Positions 27,749 to 37,498 of a stretch of 44,489 nucleotides of DNA are shown piece after piece. The notes beneath the pieces are model-generated. The model saw only the letters and a program-made list of their open reading frames with translations, had not been told where the DNA came from and searched no databases. The first letter of the stretch is position 1, and each line of letters opens with the position of its first letter. Source of the DNA: Pelagophyceae sp. CCMP2097 (taxonomy: Eukaryota > Sar > Pelagophyceae); NCBI GenBank assembly GCA_026770575.1, contig MU657177.1, positions 569,962-614,450 on the forward strand, read 5' to 3'. Both the position numbers and the translations under genes were made by a program.

Positions 27749-29307
27749 TCAGGCCTCTTCCTCGTGCCAGTCGTCCGAGTCGTTCTCCGATTGGTCTTCC
27801 TCAAAGGGCTTGCCGTCGGCGGCGCCCTGCTGGGTGATGGTCGGCTGGTCGCCGTGGAAGTCGGCGACGACAAACTTGTGGCACTTTCCGAAGATGTTCA
27901 CCCGCAAAGCAGGCGCCACCGCCTCGGCCACCGCGGGGCGCGCCTCTGGTCGCAAAGGCAGCCTATTTGTAAGTTTCAACGAGGGACGGGGCGAAAACCA
28001 ACGACGCAACGAGAAAGCGGTCGACGAGGACGAAACGCACGGCGGGAGGGCGCGCGTCGTCGCCACCATCGCGGCGCGGTCGCCCGAGAGCGCCGCGTCG
28101 AAGACGTCCAGAGGGTCGTAGGACACGATGGGCCTCAGCGGCGGCGCTGCCGCCGCAAGGTCGGCGGGGGGGAACGCGGCGGGAAACGCTGCGGCGGGGA
28201 ACGTTTGCCGCGGCGCCTCGGCCGCCGCCTGCCGCGTCACGGCGGCAACGGGCGAGTCGTACGCCGGCATTGCTAAAGCGGCCGCCGACGGGCTGCGCTT
28301 GACGCCGATGCCGTAAAAAGTCGGCGGGTTGCGTACGACAGCGCAATACGGAATCTCCGGTGCCGGCAAAGAAGACGCCGCGCCGGCGATGCCCGCCGGC
28401 GCCGAGAATGCCGCCCGGTCCTGCGGCGGCGAAGCAACCGGCCGGGCCGGAGGGGGCGCGGCCACCGCGACGGGTGCCGGGGGCGGAACCGGCGCCGCGG
28501 CGGCCGGCGCGTCGTAGCGCGCCGCCTAAGAAAGCGCGTCAGGCAGGGCTCGAGCGCGCGGAAGCAGAGGAGACGCGGGTGCTCGCCGCCGACCGTTGGC
28601 GCTTGTTGGGTTCGCCGGCGGCGCGCGCGGCCGCGTCGCCGTCGGCCTTAGGAGCCAACGCGGGCCGCGCCGGCGCCGCGTCGCCCGTCGTCTGCGGCGC
28701 CGCCGAAGGCGTCGTCTTACGCCGGATGCGCAGCAGCGCGCTCGGCCTAGACGCCGCGTCGAGGACCGGCGGCGGCGCGCGAGCAAACGCCGAGCAAGGC
28801 TCAACCCCCCCTCAAAGCTCCAGACGCCGCTTGCGCACGGCAGGCCCTGGAGCTGGTCGTGCATGTACATACAGGGCGCGAAGCGGCCCTTGCCCTCGAC
28901 TTTGCGGAAGCCAAAGTTGTTCAATTGTCGTTGGAACGAGGAAAAGTTGGAATGCCTGGTCGACGACGAGTTTGTATACGCCCGATTGCAGACGGCCCCG
29001 GGCGGGCGTCGGCGCACCGGAAGTACGCGCTGAGCTGCTTCTCCAGGAGCAGAGGGTCCTGGATGAAGACTTTGCCTACGTTCGCAGGGCCTTTGACACG
29101 CGGCACGTGGATGCGACGCGGAAGCGCCGTCGGTCCTTTTATGCAACAAGGCTCGTCGCCCGCCCTCGGCGACCTCTCGCCCAGCCCCTGTGCGCGCGCC
29201 GCACCTCCGCTCCAGGTGATGACGTGCGGCGCCTCTTCTTGCACCATGGCTAGGAGCTTGACAAGAAAGTCCGGAGGCTGCGAGACGCGCCGCGCGCCCG
29301 GGTCCAT
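27749..29307 (-). CDS. Heat shock transcription factor
   Basis: HSFs bind heat shock elements as trimers and switch on chaperone genes. The DNA-binding domain is assembled from three exons: 29307-29205 ([20 protein letters not shown]), 29075-29018 ([18 protein letters not shown]) and 28955-28839 ([20 protein letters not shown]), with donors GTGCGG and GTGCGC. Exon 4 (28746-28575) gives [15 protein letters not shown] and a Lys/Arg patch (NKRQRS), a possible nuclear signal. Exon 5 starts at 28525, and a 78-nt in-frame intron (28040-27963, GTGCGT to ATAG) is likely. The product is 382 residues. The C-terminal part is Ala/Pro-rich, then has [20 protein letters not shown] and an acidic end ([13 protein letters not shown]). 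A clear hydrophobic heptad trimerisation domain is not visible. HSF families are expanded in diatoms and relatives. Confidence 0.88.
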
Positions 29308-30739
29308 GGCGGCGGCGCGGGTTGGGGTGTCCGCGGCGCTGCCGGGCGCCGCGACGGCTGGATGACTCTTCTCCGTTTGATTAAAGCCTGTGGAAAAAGC
29401 GTGGAAGAGTGAAGTCGTCAGCCTGACGCAGAGGTGCAACGCAGAGCTCAGAGTTCGAACTGAGCCACGAGTCGGTGGGCTTAGCGGGCCCTCTTTTTTT
29501 TTTGTGAAGCGGCGCGGCGGCGGCACCGGCATGACCGCCGCGGTCGCGAACGAACACTAAGGTGTCTTTGGAGGCTCGGAGACGCGCAAGGGGACCTTTT
29601 AATCAAGAGTCGGGTCCGCGCCGCAGCGACGTGTCGTCGCCTCGTCGGTGAGCGGTGCTTGCGGCACCGCAGACGCATTCGCCGCGTTCGACGGCGACGG
29701 AGCCGCGCAAATTTGACAGCGCGGCGGCGCCCGCTGACGGCACGCCGTAGCCGCGCGCCACGACCCGCCGTGTCGAAACCAAAAGGCGCCCTCGACGGGT
29801 GCCCTCCTTTCGCGTCGCACGAAGCAGCGCATGGGTGGGCTCCGCGGGAACGACCGGAGCACGGCAGCGGCCCGGGTCCGCTTGCGGGTCGCGGGTCGCG
29901 GCGGCTTGCGGGTCGCGGCGCGGGACCCCCTGGAGAAAGCCCTCGGTGGGCTGTCGTCCACGCTCGTAAATGCGTCGGGTACGCATAGAGTCCGCCGGGG
30001 CAGGCACATCTCGCTTCCAGAAGACTCCACATGGAATTAAGGGAGTCGCACGCGAATCGCCGCGTCGCCCCCCTCGCGATCCGCCGTGCCGTCCCTAAAA
30101 GGGGTTAGCGGTCCACGGCATCGGCGCTGGAAGAGGCTCGAGGACGATCCGCGCACCCTTCGATGCGGCCCTGCATGGAAGAGGACCAAGGAAGACTCTC
30201 ATGTCCTGATCGTTCCGCATAACATCCGACTGAGCTTTGGCTATCGAGCAGACGTTTCGAAAACGTCCCGCGCCTCGCCGGCCGTCGTACGGTGCCCCAC
30301 AAACGGCTGAAGTCAGCGATGTCTGCCGCCTCTGCTGTTCCTGCAGCGTCGAGGCGCCCTCTGCGGGTAGGAGCCGGCACCAACGGATCCGCGGGAAGAC
30401 AGGAACCGATCCGTGCTCCCGGTCTCGATTTCGTTAGGACCAATGCAGTGTCGCAGCCGGCTCGTGACCGAGGCTGCGTGTGCCGTGGCACCTGCCGAAC
30501 CTCGACGGCGTCGGCGCAGAGAAGTGCTCGACTCAGGACTCCAAGTGGCGCCGAGAGGCGTCGGCTCACTCTCGGTGGTGTGCCCCCTTGAGAGGGCGGC
30601 ACGGGCAGCGCCTCGCGGCCACGACCACGGCGCGGCCCTCCCGAGACCCGTATCTAAGTAAATATCGCTAAACATGTGAATATCGCTAAACATTCCGGTT
30701 CAGCGAGTCCGCGGCCGTCGCGAAGCGGGGCGCGGCGCC
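29308..30739. other. Intergenic region, no gene seen
   Basis: It lies between divergent HSF (-) and phosducin-like (+) genes and should contain both promoters. Reading frames are Arg/Pro/Ala-rich without domains. Short GCGGGTC repeats occur around 29876-29925. The final 80 bp before the phosducin-like ATG carry an 18-bp tandem repeat. Confidence 0.45.
30661..30696. repeat. 18-bp tandem repeat upstream of the phosducin-like gene
   Basis: AATATCGCTAAACATGTG (30661-30678) is followed directly by AATATCGCTAAACATTCC (30679-30696). The first 15 bases are identical. Being AT-rich and 44 bp above the start codon, the pair could be a duplicated regulatory site. Confidence 0.7.
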
Positions 30740-31642
30740 ATGGGCGAGGCTTATGGTCTGAACACGTGGGGCGCGTTTCACGCGGGCGCGGACCTGATGA
30801 TTGACCAAAAAGCGGAAGCCGACCTAAAAGCGGAGTTGGCAGACGCCGCGCCGGCGGCGGACACGGACGACGACTCGGACGACGACTTGTTAAACAGCTT
30901 TGGCGACGACCCGGAGCTCCTCCGCCGCATCCGTGAGCAGCTTGCGGATCTAACTCGACGCCTTGGAAGAGGCCCAGCCGTCGCGACCGCCGCTCCACGC
31001 GAAACGCGAAACGCCAGGCGAGGCGCGCATCGCCGAGCTCTCCGCTCCGAAACCACCCGCGCCGCGCGACCACGGCAGCGGCCTGCTCCTGATCGACAAG
31101 GGCGACTGGCAAAGAGAGGTCGTCGAGGCGTCTGCCTCGGCGTGGGTCGTTGTCTCGGTGCACGACGACTCCAACGCCGCCTGCGACGTGGTGAGCCAAC
31201 ACTGCTCTTGGCGGTCCCGATGGAAGCGTAGGTGGCTGTCGTGCTGTCTGAGATCTCGACTGGCCACTCTGCGGTCAAGTTCGTCCGCATCGCCGCCCAG
31301 CACGCCATGCCCGCGTCGCAGTTCAACCTACTCCCGGCCATCTTCTGCTACAGGCACGGCGTCCTCTCCACGCAAATCGCGGCGTCTGCGCCGCGGAGCG
31401 CCCCACGGGAAGCCTACGAAAGTTGACACTCGACCCGCAGGCGGCTCATCGGCCCGGAGTTCCTCGACGGCGACGGCGCGCCGATTGCGGCGCCGGCCCT
31501 CGAGGCCGCGCTCCGGTCGCGCGGCGTCTTTCCGAAAATCCCGGGAGACGACGACGACGATGATGACGAGGAGGAGGACGACGACTTCGACGACCGCGAA
31601 GAAGCCGGCGACGCCGGCACCGAAGACGCGGGACGAGCGTGA
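30740..31642 (+). CDS. Phosducin-like protein (thioredoxin-fold cochaperone)
   Basis: Phosducin-like proteins assist folding of G-beta-gamma, tubulin or actin, with the CCT chaperonin in many cases. Exons 30740-30932, 30970-31190, 31232-31383 and 31441-31642 give 255 residues, normal for the family. The N-terminal helical part (MGEAYGLNTWGAFHAGADLM, DDDLLNSFGDDPELLRRI) leads to a thioredoxin-like domain (DWQREVVEASASAWVVVSVH, SAVKFVRIAAQ, ASQFNLLPAIFCYRHG, RLIGPEFLDGDGA, ALRSRGVFPK) and an acidic tail. As usual in this family there is no CxxC active site. The first intron is only 37 nt if the phase-consistent model is right, and contains a CTAAC branch-like sequence. The donor of intron 3 (31384) is the least certain. 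Confidence 0.85.
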
Positions 31643-31778
31643 CCCCCGGCCCGGGCGCGACCATGCCCCGGCGACGGTCATAACGTCGCGTCGCGTCGAG
31701 AGTCGTCTCCAAAACGGTCATCGTCGGATCATCAATATTTACTTCGTCGTGGCGTCGGCCCGAGCGCCGCGCCGCCGA

Positions 31779-33101
31779 CTAGACTGCGGCGGGCGCCGGC
31801 GCCGGGAGAGGGATGGGTTTGATCGCGGATGCCCCCGCACCCGTATCGCGCGGGAAGGCCACAATGTACATCGACAGCAGCGAGAGCGCCTCGCCGTTGG
31901 GCGTCGTGGCCTAGCGCCGAGTCGGAGGCGTGTATATCGTCAAAGGGGTGGTCGTCTTACCTGGTCCGAGTGCGAAAATTGCAGTGATACGCCGACGTCG
32001 TCGCTGTCGTCGTCGACGGCAAGGTAGCTCCGCGTGAGCCAGGCGGCCTTCAGAGCACGCGTCGTCGCTTGAGACCCGGCCTAAGAAGGCCGCGCGCGTC
32101 GACCGGTGACCCCGTCGTTCGACGGCCCGCGTGACGCACGGCGTCGAAGCGCGGCGACCTTCCCGCGCGCCGTTCTGCGGCGGCGGCACCGGCGGCGAGG
32201 GCGGGCACCGTCGTCGCGGAGACGGAAAACGGCGTGCAGAGCGAGTCCTGCAGCGCGTCGACGCCCTCTGGCAACGTCACGGACCGCAGCTCCAGCTCCA
32301 CCTCGTTGGACAGCGACCGCGTCGCGTGTTCGACGAATCGCGGCGCGGCGACGAGCTCGAGCCTCTTCTCCGCGCGGTCGGCGTCTAACAAGAGGTACGA
32401 CCTCGCCAGGGCCAGTGCCTTGAGCGCCTGGTTGATGGCGCCGGGCCCCGCCGCCGCAACGTAGACGGTCGTGGCGTCCGGGTCGCGCACGGCGTGCGCA
32501 ATGTACCCGGCGACGGCGCGCACGTCCGAATTTGTCGCAACCTACAGGTGAACGCCGTCGAGACTTTTCTGCGGAACCGCTCCGTCTTCAGAAGGCAGGC
32601 CCCCGGACGAGCAGACGGACGCGCCTTGCAGCGTCGCGCGCCGCCGTCCGGTGCCGCCGCGCCGTCGCCGCGGTTGGGCGCGTGCCTTTGTACAGCAGGT
32701 CTCCTAAAAGGTCATCTCAGAGCTTTTCTCGGCGAGCCACGAGTCTCCGTCGCAATTTCTCACGGGTTTCGCCTCGCGTCGTCACCCCGCGCGCCGTTTG
32801 GTGGTCGCGCCTTTGGCCGGTTCTTTGCTCTGTCGCCGCGCGGCTCGCCGCGCGCCGCGGCCTCGCCGCCTGCTCCGGCCTCGCCGCCGCCGATGTCGCC
32901 GCCACGGCCGCCGCCGCCGGCGCGGCCGCAGCCGCGGCTCTTGCCTTTATTTTCGGACCGCGGCGGGGTCGTCGACGCTGCCTCGGCGCCGCCGCCAGTT
33001 TGCGGATCCTGCGGACCCGGCTGGCCGGAAATCGGCGGCACCGGCACCTTCGAGGTCGGCGGCTTCGAGGTCGGCGGGGCGGGCGGTGGTGGCGCAGACA
33101 T
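31779..33101 (-). CDS. Protein with two SpoVS-like domains
   Basis: SpoVS is a small bacterial nucleic-acid-binding-type (Alba-like fold) family, named from stage V sporulation in Bacillus. The last three exons are firm and all phase 0: 32541-32140, 32080-31961 and 31910-31779 (217 residues). Domain 1: VATNSDVRAVAGYIAHAV, then YVAAAGPGAINQALKALALA, then RLELVAAPRFVEH and VELELRSVTL. Domain 2: FSVSATTVPALAAGAAAAER, then AGSQATTRALKAAWLTRSYL, then VGVSLQFSHSDQ and EALSLLSMYIVAFPRD. Both show the SpoVS order: N-terminal Ser/Thr-Asn strand, helix, GAG-x-NQ-like turn, helix, strands. Upstream, the ATG at 33101 opens a Pro/Gly-rich frame ([20 protein letters not shown]) that probably forms the first exon, but its splice to 32541 is unresolved. 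Function in eukaryotes is unknown; nucleic-acid binding is a guess. Confidence 0.75.
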
Positions 33102-33620
33102 GGTCCTGGCCGACGGGGGTGCGCCGAGCCCTCCAATTCCACCGCTGCTGGACTTAGTGGATTTCCGAATCTCAACTATGAAAGATTGCGGTTCGAATCT
33201 TCCTTTTTTCAAATTTTGGCAAGGAGCCACAGAGATCGAACCGTTTCCAAGGGCAAAGGACGCCGCGCTCCGAGTAAGCGCACCAAGGCGTGGCGTAGAG
33301 ACGACGAGCACGTTCCTATAGACGGGCGCGCTCTGCGTCTCTCGGGCGTCTCTCGAGCGTCTCGAGCTCCCTGTCTCCTCCCGAAAGTAAAATTTGTTCC
33401 GAGTGGGATTTCAAAAGATTTAAATCAGTCCCTATATTCACAACCGAGGCCTTTGTCCTGACATAACGAGCCGTGCGCCACATCCAATAACGCTCAGCTC
33501 CAACCGTGTCTCGACAGAGCTCGACTCTTCGAGGCACCGTCTCTGCGGCTGTTTACAAGAACAACATTGTATGGATATGCGGGCCGCGCAGACGCCGCCG
33601 GACGCGACACCAGCGCGTCG
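33102..33620. other. Spacer between same-strand genes
   Basis: Nothing coding is recognised. The stretch at 33180-33220 contains AAGATTgcggttcgAATCTT, a 6-bp-stem inverted repeat around a TTCG-containing loop. This spacer holds the 3' end of the PsbP-like gene and the promoter of the SpoVS gene. Confidence 0.4.
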
Positions 33621-34637
33621 CTAGTCGGCAACGCTGAACGTGGCGGCGATGTCGCGCAGCCTAATGCACGGCTGCTCCGACGCTGTAAGCGCAAGGCACT
33701 CCACAACAGGTAAAGGACTCGCTCTTTCAGCGGCGCCTTGCCGCTTGGCGCCGACGCAGTAAAGATCCACAACGTGTCGACGTATCGCGCCTCCAAGTCG
33801 CCGCGGTCCATTCGACGCTGCTCCTCTAAAGTTCTCGCCTGCGACTCGAGGGACACGGTCACAACTGCGGAAACGACGCGCTTGCTCGCGCCGACGCAGC
33901 CGCCGTCCTCGTCGAGCTTCCGGCAGCCCTCCGTATTGTAGTCGTAGGCCACGTATCTCCGCCCGAACCGCGCCACGGCCGCCGCGCCGGAAACGTCGAC
34001 GGTCGCCGCTTTCAAAGGTGAGGCGGGTGAGTCGACTTGTTTCTGCAGCGACCTCGCTAAGATGGCCGCGACGCCGGAAGCGCCCGTGCTCTCTGCGCGT
34101 TTGCGGTCCGCGAAATACTCCGCAAGCGCAAGCTGCTCCTCGGGCTCGAACGACGACGCCGCCGCCCGGCCTATAGAGGCCTCCGAGGGACGCCAGAGAC
34201 CGCCCCGGGGCCGACAGGCACGCCGCGAGCACGCACCGAGGGGAACCTTGAGGAGCTTGAGCTCGGTGCCCGACGCGTCCGACGCGAGCCTCCGAGGCGC
34301 AAAGTCCGCTGGGGGCGTCGCGCGGCGGGCCTCCGAGTCTCCCGTCCGCCCGGGCAGCAGGGTTGACTCACAGCATGACCTCTGGCCGTATACGTACCGA
34401 CGACTCTTGTTTCTTGGTGACGTCGAACTTGCGTTCGTTCAGAGCTCCGACGGACCACTCCGCCGCCGCAGACGCCGGCGCCGCGCGGAGCGCGCACGCG
34501 AAGGGCAGCGGCAGCGCGCAAAAGCGACGCCGGTCGACCTTTGACGCTAAACGCCGCTCCGTGCCGACCGGGTGGACTGCTGCGACTTGTCGGCGACCCA
34601 GCAAGCACAGCGCCGCGAGGACCAGCGGCGACACCAT
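33621..34637 (-). CDS. PsbP-like thylakoid lumen protein
   Basis: Exons 34637-34398, 34330-34237, 34170-33719 and 33674-33621 keep phase and give 279 residues. The leader fits three-step targeting in a complex plastid: a signal peptide (MVSPLVLAALCLLG), a basic transit-like part, then a twin-arginine-type lumen signal (DRRRF followed by CALPLPFACALRAAPASAAA). The mature part ends with a PsbP-type layout: ARFGRRYVAYDYNTEGC, a long acidic loop, DTLWIFTASAPSGKAPLKER and LRDIAATFSVAD, comparable to the closing strands and helix of PsbP and PsbP-domain proteins of photosystem II. The middle part (SSFEPEEQLALAEYFADRKR) is less typical. The donor at 34397 is GTACGT; the last acceptor (GGAG) was chosen by phase. 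Lumen targeting is well supported, PsbP membership moderately. Confidence 0.6.
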
Positions 34638-34845
34638 CGCGGGGCGGCGCCTACCGCCCGACGCCGGCGTCAAAAGGATCTTGACCTCGCACATTCTGGA
34701 ACCTTTGAAACAAATCTCGCCTCTCTGTCTTCCCGGAGCGCCGACGAGTCACTACTAGTGAACCGAGGTCGAACGAGTCGCACGTCGTCGAGGACGAGTC
34801 GCGGACGAGGCCCAGCCGCAGTGAGCGCGGCCCGCGGCCCTCGCG

Positions 34846-35603
34846 ATGGATCGCGACGTGGCCGAAGAAAAGCGGCTGCTGCAGGCCCAGCTCGCGCTCG
34901 TGACAGAGCCCGCCGCAGCGTCTCGAGAGCCTTGCCGATGCCCGGGGTGGTCGACGGCGCTCGTGACGCCCGCCCGCAGGAAGCTCGACCGCGCCGCGGC
35001 GGTGCGACGAAAGAGGACGCCCGGGCTGCAGGACTCGTCGTCGATGCTGACTTCGTCGTCGACGAAGCTGCCGTCGCTCGAAGCCTCGCAGCAGCGGCGC
35101 AGCGGCGGCCTCCGCGCGTGCGTCTCTCGTCGGGTCGCGCTATCGGACTGCCGCCCTGTCGACGAGCGGCCGCGCGGGCGACGGCGCACGGGCATGCGTC
35201 GCAGGCCGCCCGTGCGCCCGCCGCCGCCGTCCAAGCTCCTCGAGCCCAAAGTCCAGCGCGGAGGCATCGGTCCGTCCCACAGTTTGCGGGGCTGCAACGC
35301 GCGGCCACGCGCATTTCGACGTCGCATTCGGAGAGTTGTGTTAGGCGAAAAGGCGCGGTGGCGGACCATCGTCTCATCCGTCGACTCCAACCTCGCAATG
35401 CTCAGCATGCCCCAGACCGTCCGAGACCGAGAGGGATGGTGCGCCGCGCCCGTCGTGCCGTGCTCGGCTCGTCTTCCGGGCAACGTCCTTTGACGCAGGT
35501 ACGTGGCGACGCGTTCAAGCAAGCACCAGCTCCACGACCGATCACACAACAACCCGCTCATCTCCTCGGGGTCCTTCCTCGGCTGAGGTTTATGTGGCAT
35601 TAA
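34846..35603 (+). CDS. Hypothetical protein
   Basis: Exon 1 34846-34899 (MDRDVAEEKRLLQAQLAL) joins through a GTGACA/CGCAG intron to exon 2 from 34980 (GATKEDARAAGLVVDADFVV). The frame stays open to 35603, but a strong CAG|GTACGT donor at 35499 suggests it may continue in another exon. The N-terminal helix is charged and the rest is Arg/Ala-rich with no recognised domain. It is divergent from the PsbP-like gene (208-bp spacer). Codon choice in exon 2 is GC3-rich like the real genes here, but the minus strand is also open, so confidence is limited. Confidence 0.35.
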
Positions 35604-35775
35604 CAGACATGTAAAGTTCGCCGCGGCCCCCGGAAAGGCAAGTAGTTCACAGAGTGATGCGGCTTGGTTACTTCAGAGCGCAGGGGGTCGGATTGTGGGA
35701 GCACTGGCACGATCGTTGGTCTCTGGCGGACGTGGCCGGTCCGCGGGCTCTCGCGCGCGGCCTTTGCGGCGTCTG

Positions 35776-37251
35776 TCAGCGCTTCTTCTTTTTGGACCGC
35801 GAGGACCGCTGGCCAGAAATCTTGACGAGCTGGGCGAGGGCGGCGGTCGCGGCGTTGGCGTGGGCCGTCATACCCGCGGCGCGGGCCTGGGCCATGGCCT
35901 GGGCGAGCTGCGCCTGCGCAAGCTGGGGCAGGCCCGCGGAGTGGTGCATGGCGCCGCCGCCGGGCCGCCGGTACTCGATCATGTACTCGGGGTACACTTG
36001 CGCGTTGTCAAACACCCCGAACATGAAGCCTTGAGAGGCGCAGTTCGAGGCCTCTCCCGGCTGGTTGGAGACGGAGTCGTGCATGGCCCCGTCGGGCCGC
36101 GCGGGCGGCCTGCGCAGCCCCCCCTGGCCGCGGCCGCACGACCCGAGGACGACGCGGCAGACGAGCATCTTCAGCGTACCCGTCGGCGCGTGCTGCCGCT
36201 GCCGGTGGGCGTGGGCCTCGGCGGAATGGTCGGCCATGCTCGAATATTGGTGCGAGTAAGCCGACTGGTCGGCAAAGTAGGCGCAGGCGCCCAAGGCGCC
36301 GTTGGTGTTCGAAAGCCGAAAGTCGACGCCCGACTCGGCGATTGTGTCAATCGTCTGCGGCGAGGCGCCGTGGAAAAGGTAGCGCTCCACGGCCGCGTTC
36401 TGCCACGAACCGGGTCGCAGCACAGACTCGTTTTCGCCCTCGACGCCGACGCTCAGGTCGTTGACGGACCGCGCGTCGGCGCGGCCGCCCGCGCGCTGGG
36501 CCATCCTCGAACGGCGCTGCGAGTAAGCCTCCCATAATTCCGAATTGTGGATCCTCAAAATGCGCAGCACGTCGTCCCGCTGCTGGCCGCCCTGCACGCC
36601 CGTCGCTAAAAAACGCCTCACGATGGACTCGTGCTCGTCGCTGCCCGGCCGCAGCGTCACGAGCACCGCCGCGGGGCCGCCCGCTTCCTCGAGGCGCTTG
36701 CCGTCGCCGTCGCGCCGCCAGTAAGTTGGGCGCGGCTGCGCCGTGGGCACCGCCGCGCGCGACGCCTCGGCGGCCTATGGACGGAGTCGAGCGACCACCG
36801 GCGACGCCGCGCGCCGGAGGCCACGACGCCACGATTTTAGGCGACAAAATCATAGAGCCGGGGCGCACCCGCTTCGCCATGGCCTCCTTGTCCCGCAGCA
36901 GCGCCTGGTTGTCGGCGAGCCTAAAATGTCGGCTTCGGCGCCGGGCGCGCGCCGTTATGGAAAATCGCGACGCGGGACGCACAGCCGGTCGAGGAGCGCC
37001 GATTTCGCCATGTCGGAGAGCTCCGAAGGGTGGACGCAGACGATGTCGTCGTCGTCGTCGCCCGCCGGCGGCCGCGGCGGCCGCGACGCGCTTCGCGCGC
37101 GCGCGGGCGCGCGCGACTGCGACACGCCGACGATTTGACACTCGTCGTCGCCGGCCGCGGCGCATTTCACGTCGTCGATGACGCGCTGCCGCTTCGTCGA
37201 CGGCGGCGGCGCCGCGCCCTCGTCGTCCGACTCGATGAGGATGACCTCCAT
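35776..37251 (-). CDS. PARP-family ADP-ribosyltransferase with SUMO-interaction-like motifs
   Basis: PARPs transfer ADP-ribose from NAD+ to proteins or nucleic acids. The catalytic domain is in the large 3' exon: YLFHGASPQTIDTIAESGVD (catalytic His), GALGACAYFADQSAYSHQYS (Tyr), KMLVCRVVLG, DSVSNQPG and FDNAQVYPEYMIEY, where the Glu of PEY lines up with the Glu of PARP1 and tankyrase. A complete H-Y-E set suggests chain-forming ability, but this is not certain. The 5' exon from the ATG at 37251 encodes MEVILIESDDEG and DDDDDIVCVHPSELSDMAKS; both hydrophobic-plus-acidic strings look like SUMO-interaction motifs. A middle exon (ADNQALLRDKEAMAKR) joins through a GTGCGT/TTTTAG intron. The junction into the catalytic exon is not fully resolved (best donor GTGGCG after MILSPKI). 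The C-terminus is an Ala/Gln-rich helix and a Lys/Arg tail (SSRSKKKKR), a likely nuclear signal. Confidence 0.85.
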
Positions 37252-37498
37252 GCCCCTCGCCACGCCTCAATCGGGAATCCGTGTGATTCCGACGGAAAAT
37301 TTGTGTCGACAAGATAAGCCGACTGATCACTGAAACTCAGCGGCCTGCGAAGAACAAATCCTCGAAAATCGAAGAACTTCCCGAAGACGCGGCATCGATA
37401 TCGGTGCTGAGCGCTGACGCCAGCGCGGGCCGCCGATCACCGCGGCTGCCGCCGCAGTTCGACGACGACCTTTGCGCGGTGCAAAGTCAACGGGCGGC
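37252..37498. promoter_or_regulatory. Bidirectional promoter region, PARP / TraB gene
   Basis: The spacer is 247 bp between divergent start codons. It contains GGAATCCGTGTGATTCC (37273-37289), a near-perfect inverted repeat (GGAATC ... GATTCC) that could bind a dimeric factor. No TATA box is evident. Confidence 0.4.

Noticed and set aside
28921..29532. 204-codon unspliced open frame beginning upstream of HSF
   Set aside because: It includes two introns and an upstream extension without conservation. The spliced exons reproduce the HSF DNA-binding domain exactly.
29481..30602. Several 100-180 codon frames between HSF and the phosducin-like gene
   Set aside because: Arg-, Pro- and Ala-rich without domains, overlapping on both strands, typical of random GC-rich sequence.
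33170..33250. Possible tRNA suggested by GGTTCGAATC and GATCGAACC strings
   Set aside because: The T-arm stem does not pair, and no acceptor, D-arm or anticodon stem could be built on either strand. The first string is part of a simple hairpin.
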